A DNA stretch of 17,011 bases from positions 1-17,011 of the forward strand of contig JBJXGR010000118.1 in the NCBI GenBank assembly GCA_046160045.1. The letters are read 5' to 3'. The notes beneath the pieces were generated by a model. That model saw only the letters and a program-made list of their open reading frames with translations. It ran no database searches and was not told the DNA's origin. Below are positions 8,152-14,847 of the stretch, piece by piece. The number at the start of each line of letters is the position of its first letter. The stretch's first letter is position 1. A program made the translations under genes and the position numbers. This DNA comes from CAZGUX01 sp046160045 (GTDB lineage: Bacteria; Acidobacteriota; Terriglobia; Bryobacterales; Bryobacteraceae).

Positions 8152-8541
8152 TCACTCCTCCAGTGCCGCGGCCAGAAGGCGCAATTCGCGGGCGATTCGC
8201 GAGGCGGACAGACCGCGCGAGCGCCATTCGGCGGATAGTTCCCGCAGGCGGCGCCGCAACTGGGACGGATTCGCCGCAGGGCCCGGCGGCGAATCCCTTC
8301 GGCCGGCTACGATGAATGTGCGGCCCTGGCGGCCTTCAAGCCAGCCTTCGTCCGCGAGTTGGCGGTAGGCTTGGGCGACCGTATTGAAGTGGACGCCGAG
8401 GTCGATGGCGAGTTGCCGCACCGGGGGCAGTTTGGAGCCCGCTTCGAAGGCGCCCTCCACCAGCAGGCAGCGCAGGGAATCGGAAATCTGGCGGTAGGCC
8501 GGGACGGCAAGTGCGAGGTCGATCGTGATTCGCGGCGACAT
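8152..8541 (-). CDS. GntR-family transcriptional regulator, YtrA-type
   Basis: A 129-aa repressor-type protein. The winged helix-turn-helix occupies about residues 10-75 (PAYRQISDSLRCLLVEGAF, GSKLPPVRQLAIDLGVHFNTV, AYRQLADEGWLEGRQGRTF), the standard GntR DNA-binding domain. Only a short helical, Arg-rich C-terminus of about 45 residues follows, with no FCD or UTRA effector domain, which is the hallmark of the YtrA subfamily. Such regulators usually sit first in operons of membrane proteins or ABC transporters and repress their own operon; here it precedes the DUF1648 gene by 5 nt. The ATG at 8541 is the only good start, since an in-frame TAG lies four codons upstream (8556-8554). There is no Shine-Dalgarno, and the start codon lies inside a large inverted repeat that is the likely operator. 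Confidence 0.93.
   Translation of the reverse strand: MSPRITIDLALAVPAYRQISDSLRCLLVEGAFEAGSKLPPVRQLAIDLGVHFNTVAQAYRQLADEGWLEGRQGRTFIVAGRRDSPPGPAANPSQLRRRLRELSAEWRSRGLSASRIARELRLLAAALEE
8155..8161 (-). promoter_or_regulatory. Shine-Dalgarno GGAGGAG for the DUF1648 gene
   Basis: GGAGGAG within the last codons of the GntR gene, 8 nt before the ATG at 8146. It decides the start of the DUF1648 gene and indicates translation linked to the upstream repressor. Confidence 0.75.
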
Positions 8542-8566
8542 ACTGTACAGTGTCTATGTACAGTAT
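8540..8566 (-). promoter_or_regulatory. Inverted-repeat operator over the GntR start codon
   Basis: ATACTGTACA (8540-8549) and TGTACAGTAT (8557-8566) form a perfect 10-bp inverted repeat around a 7-bp spacer. The left arm also contains the self-complementary ACTGTACAGT (8542-8551). A second symmetric reading is GTGTCTA (8550-8556) with TATACAC (8564-8570), 6 of 7 paired, similar in flavour to known YtrA sites ending in GTGTA/TACAC. A -10-like TATACT (8567-8562, minus strand) falls in the right arm, and the left arm covers the first two bases of the ATG. Repressor binding would block both the promoter and the start region. Confidence 0.75.
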
Positions 8567-8671
8567 ACACCTAGTTTGTGGGCGGCACGAGAATCGAGGG
8601 GAGCCGGGCGTCAGCATGGGGAACGCACCCTCGCGTATGAGGAAATCGGAGGAGACCAGCCACCGCTCCCT

Positions 8672-8707
8672 GACGGTCGCGGCTCCGAAGACGGTCGCGG
8701 CTCCGAA
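8672..8707. repeat. Tandem 18-bp direct repeat (2 copies)
   Basis: The unit GACGGTCGCGGCTCCGAA occurs exactly twice in a row at 8672-8689 and 8690-8707, between the divergent-facing ends of the GntR and DUF1501 genes. It is preceded by CCACCGCTCCCT. The rest of this spacer (8571-8671) shows no convincing ORF or promoter pair. I take the stretch 8660-8735 as one composite non-coding repeat element, together with the adjacent hairpin. Confidence 0.7.
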
Positions 8708-8713
8708 GAACAC

Positions 8714-8733
8714 CCCACGGCTGACGCCGTGGG
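8714..8733 (-). terminator. Perfect hairpin after the DUF1501 stop; terminator and/or interspersed repeat
   Basis: CCCACGGC-TGAC-GCCGTGGG is a perfect 8-bp stem with a 4-nt loop, 2 nt past the TAG (8738-8736) of the DUF1501 gene. On the minus strand it is followed by GTGTTCTT, not a true U-tract. It could end the PSCyt1/DUF1501 transcript. The sequence also resembles palindromic intergenic repeats I associate with Acidobacteria and Planctomycetes genomes (from memory, unverified). Confidence 0.5.
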
Positions 8734-8735
8734 CT

Positions 8736-10181
8736 CTACCCAACCATCTTCTTGATCGGTGTGCCCTTGACGTCGGTCAGCCGGAAATCGCGGCCCTGGA
8801 ACTTAAAGGTCAGCTTCGTGTGCTCGAGACCGAGCATATGCAGGATCGTGGCGTGGACGTCATACGTCTCGATGGGCTTGTCGAGCGGCGAGAAGCCGAG
8901 ATCATCGCTGCCGCCCACAACCTGTCCGCCGGGCAATCCGCCCCCGGCCATCCAAATACTGAACGAATCGATGTGATGATTGCGCCCGATCTTGCCTTCC
9001 TCGCGCTTGGCGTCGCGCATGGGGGTGCGGCCGAACTCTCCTCCCCAGATCACGAGGGTGCGATCCAGCAGACCGCGGCGCTTGAGGTCCTTGACCAAGG
9101 CCATCGCGGGACGGTCCACTTCTTTCGTTACATCGTCGAGCGGCTTCGAGATGTCGGCGTGGTGATCCCAATCAGTGTGGTAAAGCTGAACGAAACGGAC
9201 TCCGCGCTCGACCAGGCGCGCCGCCAGCAGGCAGTTGTTGGCAAACGAAGCCTTGCCGGCTTCCGCACCGTACAGTTCGAGCGTGGCGGCACTCTCTTTA
9301 GAGAAGTCGATCAACTCCGGGCCGCTGGTTTGCATGCGGTAGGCCATCTCATAGGAGGCAATCCGGGTATTGATCTCCGGGTCGCCGGTCTCGGCAAGCT
9401 TCGCGAGGTTCAGGTCCTTGATCGCCTCGAGCGTTTGCTTCTGGGTGCGAGCCGAGACGCCCTTGGGTCGGGAGAGATCGAGAATCGGGTCGCCGCTCGA
9501 GCGGAACGGAACCCCCTGATACACGGTGGGCAGGAAACCCGAGGCCCACAGCGCCGCGCCCCCCCGAGGACCGCGGGGCCCCGACTGCAGTACCACGAAC
9601 CCCGGCAAATCTTCCGACTGGCTGCCGATTCCGTACGTCACCCACGCTCCGATGCTCGGGCGTCCGAAGCGGAACGATCCGGAATTGGCGAAACTCTTCG
9701 CCGGGCCGTGATTGAAGTTCTCCGTCGACACTCCGTGCAGCATCGTAATCTCATTGGCGATGCTGGCGATGTGCGGGAGTAGTTCGGAAACGTAGATGCC
9801 CTCGCCGTGGCGCGTGAACTTACGCCGGGAACCGAACAACAGCGGTTTCTCCTTCTGGATCTCGTCCATGAAGGCGAAGCGCTTGCCCTTCATGATCGAG
9901 TCCGGCGTCACCTGGCCGTCCAGTTCCTGCAGTTTGGGCTTGTAATCGAACAGGTCGAGATGGCTCGGGCCGCCCGCCATGAACATGTAAATGACGTGAT
10001 CGATGCGCGGCTTAAAGTGAGGCGGCTTCGGCGCCAGCGGATTGGTCGCACTGCCGGCCCGGGCGCCGAACAGCGCGCCGTCGGCCATCAGGGAAGCAAG
10101 CGCCATGCGGCCGATGCCCACGCCGCATTGCCCGAAGAAATGACGCCGTGTGTTCAGTTTCAATCGTTCGTCGTGGGTCAT
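8736..10181 (-). CDS. DUF1501 family protein, Tat-exported
   Basis: A 481-aa exported protein of the DUF1501 family (PF07394, alkaline-phosphatase/sulfatase-like superfamily); its substrate is unknown. A twin-arginine signal is at 11-16 (TRRHFF) followed by a weakly hydrophobic stretch to about 40. Family landmarks: DHVIYMFMAGGPSHLDLFD (61-79), HGVSTENFNHGP, GRPSIGAWVTYGIG, YHTDWDHHAD with DHH at 339-341, WGGEFGRTP (379-387) and NHH at 401-403. The Asp/His clusters are candidate metal ligands. The start at 10181 is chosen because GGGAG lies 8 nt upstream; an ATG two codons earlier (10187), overlapping the upstream stop, is too close to that site. It is the second gene of an operon with the PSCyt1/DUF1549/DUF1553 gene, a pairing seen repeatedly in Planctomycetes, Verrucomicrobia and Solibacter-type Acidobacteria. 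Confidence 0.95.
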   Translation of the reverse strand: MTHDERLKLNTRRHFFGQCGVGIGRMALASLMADGALFGARAGSATNPLAPKPPHFKPRIDHVIYMFMAGGPSHLDLFDYKPKLQELDGQVTPDSIMKGKRFAFMDEIQKEKPLLFGSRRKFTRHGEGIYVSELLPHIASIANEITMLHGVSTENFNHGPAKSFANSGSFRFGRPSIGAWVTYGIGSQSEDLPGFVVLQSGPRGPRGGAALWASGFLPTVYQGVPFRSSGDPILDLSRPKGVSARTQKQTLEAIKDLNLAKLAETGDPEINTRIASYEMAYRMQTSGPELIDFSKESAATLELYGAEAGKASFANNCLLAARLVERGVRFVQLYHTDWDHHADISKPLDDVTKEVDRPAMALVKDLKRRGLLDRTLVIWGGEFGRTPMRDAKREEGKIGRNHHIDSFSIWMAGGGLPGGQVVGGSDDLGFSPLDKPIETYDVHATILHMLGLEHTKLTFKFQGRDFRLTDVKGTPIKKMVG

Positions 10182-10186
10182 TCGCA

Positions 10187-12598
10187 TCACTCCCGAGTCA
10201 TGAAGTCGTCCAGGTTGAGCAGCACGCGCGCCACCTGGGTCCAAGCCGCGAATTGCGGCAGGTCTTTGTGTTCGCCACCCGCTTTGCCCGCGATCTCGGC
10301 GGCGTTGAGTTGGTTGGTCTTGAATTCGTCGAGTTGAGTAGAGAGGAAGGAGGCGAGGCGCTCCTGCTCGGTCTGCGCGGGCAGGCGGCCAAGGGCGAGC
10401 AAAAACGCTCGCTGCAGCCTCTCCTGGCCGCTGTTCGGAACCTCCCGCAGCACCCGGCTCGCGAGCCCCTGCGCAAACTCGATGTAGGCTTCGTCATTGA
10501 GGAGCGTCAACGCCTGCAGGGGTGTGTTCGACCTCACCCGGCGCGTACAGGACTGGGTCGCATCCGGAGCGTCGAAAACGACCAGGCCGGGATGCGGCGC
10601 CGACCGCCAGAAGAACGTGTAGAGCGCCCGGCGGAACCGCTCCGGACCCTGCTCGGTCGGCCACTCACGCTTGACCTGCGTCACCGACATCGCCCCTTCC
10701 GGAATCGGGGGATAGACGCTCGGACCGCCGACGGTGGAACTGAGCAACCCGCTCGAGACCAGAGCAGCATCGCGCAGAATCTCGGCGTCCAGCCGGATGC
10801 GGCTTTGCCGTCCGATGAGCTTGTTATAGGGATCGGCCGCCGTCAGGTCCTGGCGTTCTTTGGAGGACTGGCGGTACACGGCCGAAGTGACGATCAGCCG
10901 ATGCATCGCCTTCATGCTCCAACCGCTCTCGACAAACTGGCTGGCCAGCCAGTCGAGGAGTTCGGGATGGGTCGGCGTCGCCCCCATGGCGCCGAAGTCG
11001 TTCTCGGTCTCGACGATGCCTTTGCCGAAGTAATGCTGCCAGAACCGGTTCATCGTCACGCGAGGAGTGAGCGGATTCGAACGGTCGACCAGCCACCGGG
11101 CCAACTCCAGGCGTGTGCCCGTTCCGGAGTTTTTCAGCGGCGGCAGGATCGCCGGCACCCCCGGCGAGACCGCCATGCCCTTACGCAGGAAGTCGCCGCT
11201 CAAGTGGATGTAATTCTGCCGGAGTGCGTTTCGCTCGCGCATCACCAGGGCTACCGTGACCTTGGGTTCGCGGCGCCGAATCGTGCGCAGGTTCGTCGCA
11301 CGTTCCACCAAGCCGATATCTTTCCACGGTTCGGCCAGGTCTTTTCGTTTTGACAGATCGCGAACGTACAGCACCATTTCCCGGCTCAACGCACGGAATT
11401 GCGAAGTGAACGCGGATCGTTTAGCTTCTTCTTCCGGAGTCGGCGATTCCATCGTGGGCCGCAGGTAATCGGAACGGTCGGCCTCTTTGTCGATCTCGTC
11501 GGCCTGATTGTAGAAGGAGAACAACTGGTAAAACTCCTTCTGCGACACCGGGTCGTACTTATGATCGTGGCAGCGGGCACAGCCAAGGGTCAGCCCGAGG
11601 AAGACGCTTCCCGTCGTGGCGACGCGGTCGGCTACCGCTTCCACGCGATATTGCTCGAAATCGATGCCGCCCTCGAAGTTGCTGGGCGTGTTGCGATGAA
11701 AACCGGTGGCGATGATCTGCTCGGTGGTGGCTTTGGGAAGCAGATCGCCGGCGATCTGCTCGATGACAAACTCATCGAACGGCATGTCGCTGTTGAGTGA
11801 CCGGATCACCCAATCGCGGTACCGCCACATCGTCCGGGGCGAATCGATGGTATAGCCGTCCGAGTCGGCGTAGCGTGCAAGATCCAGCCAGTGGCGGCCC
11901 CACCGCTCGCCGTAGTGCGGCGACGACAGCAGGCGGTCCACCAGGCGGTCGTAGGCATCCGGCTGCTGGTCGTCGAGGTAGAAACGGATCTCTTCAGCGG
12001 TAGGCGGCAGACCGGTGAGATCGAGGCTGACGCGCCGCAGCAGGGTCAGTTTGGACGCCTCTTCGGACGGCGCGAGTTTCTCTTTTTCCAGGCGCGCCAG
12101 GATGAAGCGGTCGATCGGGCTGCGCACCCAGGCCGCATTGGCAACAGCGGGAGGCTCCTGGCGCTGGAGGGGCTGAAACGCCCAATGAGCGGCGGCAGAG
12201 TGCTTTTTCGATTGAGGCGCCTGCGGCCAGGGAAGGCCCATGTCCACCCATTTCCGCAAAGCCTCGACGTGCTCGGGCTTCATCGGTCCGGTGGGCGGCA
12301 TCTTCAACTCGCCGGTTCGGGAGACCGCTTCAATCAGCACGCTGTGGGCGGCATCGCCGTCGACGACGGAGGGCCCCCGGTTACCGCCGGCGAGTAAGCC
12401 TTCGCGTGTATCCAAAGCCAGGCCGCTGGAGCGGTTTTTCTGATTGTGACAACCCTGACAGTTGTTGCGCAGGATCGGGCGGATGGTCGATTCGAAATAG
12501 GCGGCCGCCGCCGCGCCGGTTTGCGCGAAAACGGGGCCGGCCATCGACGAAATTGCTAGAGCCGAGAGACCCATCAGGGTCCCGATACGATTCGACAC
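10187..12598 (-). CDS. Exported PSCyt1-DUF1549-DUF1553 cytochrome-type protein
   Basis: An 803-aa secreted protein. The signal peptide is residues 1-26 (hydrophobic LMGLSALAISSMAGPVFAQ). A PSCyt1 domain follows (YFESTIRPILRNNCQGCH), with heme motif C47-x2-C50-H51 and downstream KMPPTGPMKPE, a plausible Met-ligand region. DUF1549 occupies about 150-355 (SPIDRFILARLEKEKLAPS, LTGLPPTAEEI, YGERWGRHWLDLARYADSDGY), with a second CxxCH in LGCARCHDHKYDPVSQKEFY. DUF1553 is about 490-750 (LELARWLVDRSNPLTPR, MNRFWQHYFGKGIVET, RSNTPLQALTLLNDEAY). It lacks the LamG or Big_2 inserts that make many relatives ~1000 aa. GTG 12598 is chosen because GGGGAGG (12615-12609) lies 10 nt upstream and it leaves a clean signal peptide. 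The function is not established for the family; a role in extracytoplasmic oxidation coupled to polymer breakdown has been proposed. Confidence 0.95.
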   Translation of the reverse strand: MSNRIGTLMGLSALAISSMAGPVFAQTGAAAAAYFESTIRPILRNNCQGCHNQKNRSSGLALDTREGLLAGGNRGPSVVDGDAAHSVLIEAVSRTGELKMPPTGPMKPEHVEALRKWVDMGLPWPQAPQSKKHSAAAHWAFQPLQRQEPPAVANAAWVRSPIDRFILARLEKEKLAPSEEASKLTLLRRVSLDLTGLPPTAEEIRFYLDDQQPDAYDRLVDRLLSSPHYGERWGRHWLDLARYADSDGYTIDSPRTMWRYRDWVIRSLNSDMPFDEFVIEQIAGDLLPKATTEQIIATGFHRNTPSNFEGGIDFEQYRVEAVADRVATTGSVFLGLTLGCARCHDHKYDPVSQKEFYQLFSFYNQADEIDKEADRSDYLRPTMESPTPEEEAKRSAFTSQFRALSREMVLYVRDLSKRKDLAEPWKDIGLVERATNLRTIRRREPKVTVALVMRERNALRQNYIHLSGDFLRKGMAVSPGVPAILPPLKNSGTGTRLELARWLVDRSNPLTPRVTMNRFWQHYFGKGIVETENDFGAMGATPTHPELLDWLASQFVESGWSMKAMHRLIVTSAVYRQSSKERQDLTAADPYNKLIGRQSRIRLDAEILRDAALVSSGLLSSTVGGPSVYPPIPEGAMSVTQVKREWPTEQGPERFRRALYTFFWRSAPHPGLVVFDAPDATQSCTRRVRSNTPLQALTLLNDEAYIEFAQGLASRVLREVPNSGQERLQRAFLLALGRLPAQTEQERLASFLSTQLDEFKTNQLNAAEIAGKAGGEHKDLPQFAAWTQVARVLLNLDDFMTRE
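10190..10194 (-). promoter_or_regulatory. Shine-Dalgarno GGGAG deciding the DUF1501 start
   Basis: GGGAG is embedded in the last codons of the PSCyt1/DUF1549 gene, 8 nt from the ATG at 10181 and only 2 nt from the alternative ATG at 10187. It favours the former. Confidence 0.6.
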
Positions 12599-12699
12599 GT
12601 CTTCACTGCCTCCCCAAGAACGTTGATAACAGTGTATTCGCCCTGACCCCGACAATGCAATCGGCTGGGCCGGGCAAACACAGGAATCTGGTGTGGCGA

Positions 12700-12705
12700 T
12701 ACAAT
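12700..12705 (+). promoter_or_regulatory. Candidate -10 box (TACAAT) of the amidohydrolase operon
   Basis: TACAAT ends 8 nt before the GTG at 12714. The expected transcription start would fall at about 12712, giving a leaderless or near-leaderless transcript. No -35 resembling TTGACA is seen, and no Shine-Dalgarno precedes the GTG. The 115-bp gap 12599-12713 also has to carry the promoter of the divergent PSCyt1/DUF1549 gene; I see only poor hexamers for it. Confidence 0.4.
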
Positions 12706-12713
12706 ACCTTGGC

Positions 12714-13946
12714 GTGAAGGTCTTCCTCTTCCTGGCGGCGGCGTGTGCGTTCGCCCAGCCTTATGACCTGCTGCTGAAGGGCGGCCGGGTCATCGATCCG
12801 ATGAACAATCTCAGCGGAAAGCTCGATGTCGCGATTGCGGGAGGCAAGATCGCCAAGGTAGCGCCCGACATCCCCGGCGGCGATGCCAAGCGCGTGGCGG
12901 ACGTGTCTGGACTGTACGTCACGCCGGGGCTCATCGACATACATGTTCACGTCTACGCCGGAACCGGACTTCCCGGTGTGCTGACCGGCGACAACTCCGT
13001 CTATCCTGACGGCTTCAGCTTTCGCAGCGGGGTGACGACTGTGGTCGATGCCGGCACCGCCGGGTGGCGCAACTTCCCCGACTTCCGGAACCGGGTCATC
13101 GGCCGCTCCAAGACTCGAGTGCTCGCATTGCTGAACGTGGTGGGCGGCGGCATGGGCCCCTCGGGCGAGAACGAACCGCATGACATGGATGTCCAAGCCG
13201 CCGCCTCGATGGCCAAGAGGAACTCGGAGGTGATCGTCGGCGTCAAAACGGCGCACTACGGCGGTCCCGAGTGGGTTTCCGTGGAGAATGCCGTCAAGAT
13301 CGGCCAGGAAGCGAACATCCCGGTGATGGTCGACTTTGGCGCGAACCGTCCGGAGCGCCCGCTGCGCGACCTGCTGCTCGACAAGTTGCGGCCGGGCGAT
13401 ATCTATACGCACTGCTTTTCGGGAAACCGCACTGAACTGATCGACGCGCGGCTTAACCCGGCGATGCCGATGGGCCAGAAGCGCGGAGTCTTTTTCGACG
13501 TCGGGCACGGCGGCGGAAGTTTCCGCTGGAACGTGGCGGTTCAAGCGGTAAAGGAAGGGTTCTTCCCCGATTCGATCTCGACCGATTTGCACACCGGAAG
13601 CATGAACGCCGGAATGAAGGACATGACCAACGTGATGTCGAAGTTCCTGAGTCTTGGCGTGCCGCTGGAGCAGGTGATTCGGATGTCCACGTGGACTCCG
13701 GCGAACGAGATCAAGAGGAGGGAGTTGGGACACCTTACGGCGGGGGCCGGGGCGGATGTGGCCGTTCTGCGCGTCGACAACGGGAAGTACGGATTCCTGG
13801 ATTCATCCGGGGCACGCTATGATGGCACGCGGATGATCGTGGCCGAGATGACGATCCGCGATGGCTCGGTGGTTTGGGACTTGAACGGCCGGGCGGCGCA
13901 AGACTGGCAACAGTTCTACACGAACTGGCAACCGAGGAGGAGATAG
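12714..13946 (+). CDS. Exported amidohydrolase/deacetylase-family metallohydrolase (COG3964-like)
   Basis: A 410-aa amidohydrolase-superfamily enzyme predicted to act outside the cytoplasm. The signal peptide is 1-15 (KVFLFLAAACAFAQ). The N-terminal beta sandwich (LLLKGGRVIDPMNN, LDVAIAGGKIAKV) leads to PGLIDIHVHVYAG with HxH at His77/His79. The likely carbamylated bridging lysine is Lys178 (VGVKTAHYGG). The strand-6 His is His233 (IYTHCFSG) and the strand-8 Asp is Asp291 (STDLHTG). Strand 5 reads PVMVDFG, so Asp207 stands where a His ligand (MVH-G) is usual. WTPANEIKRRELGHLTAGAGADVAV is the standard C-terminal return. COG3964 members have been annotated as dihydroorotase or adenine deaminase, but characterised ones are deacetylases, so no pyrimidine role should be assumed. 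GTG 12714 is preferred over GTG 12693, since it starts directly at the signal peptide and follows a -10-like TACAAT. It forms an operon with the next gene. Confidence 0.9.
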   Translation: MKVFLFLAAACAFAQPYDLLLKGGRVIDPMNNLSGKLDVAIAGGKIAKVAPDIPGGDAKRVADVSGLYVTPGLIDIHVHVYAGTGLPGVLTGDNSVYPDGFSFRSGVTTVVDAGTAGWRNFPDFRNRVIGRSKTRVLALLNVVGGGMGPSGENEPHDMDVQAAASMAKRNSEVIVGVKTAHYGGPEWVSVENAVKIGQEANIPVMVDFGANRPERPLRDLLLDKLRPGDIYTHCFSGNRTELIDARLNPAMPMGQKRGVFFDVGHGGGSFRWNVAVQAVKEGFFPDSISTDLHTGSMNAGMKDMTNVMSKFLSLGVPLEQVIRMSTWTPANEIKRRELGHLTAGAGADVAVLRVDNGKYGFLDSSGARYDGTRMIVAEMTIRDGSVVWDLNGRAAQDWQQFYTNWQPRRR

Positions 13947-13947
13947 C

Positions 13948-14847
13948 ATGCTGCGCAGAAGCTTTCTGACCGCCGCGGGAGCGTCTTTGTTGACGGCGCT
14001 TCCACTGAAGGAATTCCCGTTGGCCGTGACGACCGACGAGATTGACGAAGACTTCGCAAAGGCCAACGCATTCCTTCGGGAGTTTGGGCTTCATCACGCC
14101 GAGATCCGCAACCTGTGGGGCCAATACAACACGTCGCAGCCTCTGGACAAGGTGAAGGAAGCGCGCAAGATCATGGATGAGGCGGGAGTTCGGCTGGCCA
14201 TCCTCGATACCGGCTTCTTCAAGATCCCGCTACCTCCGGATACGCCGCAAGGCCGGGGCATTCTCGACAACCAGTGGTCCCTGCTCGACCGCGCCATGGA
14301 GCGGGCGAAGACTCTGGGCACCGCGAAGATCCGCGTGTTCGCCTTCAACCGCCCGAAGGGGGCCGACCAGGGAGATCCCAAGGATCTGCCGCGGATCTAC
14401 GAACTGGTGACGGAGGCGGCGCGCCGGGCGAAGAAGCGTGGGTTCCTCCTGGGCCTCGAGAATGTCGGCGGTAGCTATGTCTCCACCGGCGCGGAATCGG
14501 CGGCACTGCTCAAGGCGGTGAAGGAGGACAGCATAGGGCTTACCTGGGATCCTAACAACGCCGGGTCACGCGGAGAGAAGGCATTCCCCGATGGGTATCA
14601 GTTGTTGGACAAGGCTCGTATCGTCCACATCCACCTTCGCGACTACCGGAGCAATGGCAAGGGCGGAACCGAGTGGTGTGCGGTGGGTGAAGGCGAGTTC
14701 GACAACCTCGGCCAGATTCGCGCCCTGCGGAAGGATGGCTTCCGCGGGACGTACTCGCTCGAAACGCACTGGAAGAGCCCGAAGGGCAAAGAGCATGCGA
14801 CCCGGACGTCGCTCACGGCATTGCTACGAATCGTCGGGCAGGTCTGA
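13948..14847 (+). CDS. Tat-exported sugar phosphate isomerase/epimerase-like TIM-barrel protein
   Basis: A 299-aa protein of the AP-endonuclease-2 / xylose-isomerase-like TIM barrel family (PF01261). Likely metal ligands are at the expected strand ends: Glu171 (LLGLENVGG), Asp201 (LTWDPNNAG), His227 or His229 (IVHIHLRDYR) and Glu272 (YSLETHW). AVGEGEFD is the usual loop before the last strands. The N-terminus MLRRSFLTAAGASLL reads as a short twin-arginine signal, so a folded, metal-loaded enzyme may be exported. Family members isomerise, epimerise or dehydrate sugars and polyols; the substrate cannot be told here. The ATG follows GAGGAGG (13934-13940) by 7 nt and the amidohydrolase stop by 1 nt, so the two genes are coupled. 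Its last 24 bp overlap the 3' end of the convergent yfhO-like gene. Confidence 0.92.
   Translation: MLRRSFLTAAGASLLTALPLKEFPLAVTTDEIDEDFAKANAFLREFGLHHAEIRNLWGQYNTSQPLDKVKEARKIMDEAGVRLAILDTGFFKIPLPPDTPQGRGILDNQWSLLDRAMERAKTLGTAKIRVFAFNRPKGADQGDPKDLPRIYELVTEAARRAKKRGFLLGLENVGGSYVSTGAESAALLKAVKEDSIGLTWDPNNAGSRGEKAFPDGYQLLDKARIVHIHLRDYRSNGKGGTEWCAVGEGEFDNLGQIRALRKDGFRGTYSLETHWKSPKGKEHATRTSLTALLRIVGQV

Noticed and set aside
8550..11353. Two ~400-codon plus-strand frames opposite the DUF1501 and PSCyt1/DUF1549 genes
   Set aside because: Both lie opposite genes with clear family motifs, and their translations show no recognisable domains.
12603..13733. A 376-codon minus-strand frame opposite the amidohydrolase
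   Set aside because: It is His/Arg-rich with no motifs; the plus-strand frame carries the HxH, Lys, His and Asp ligand pattern.
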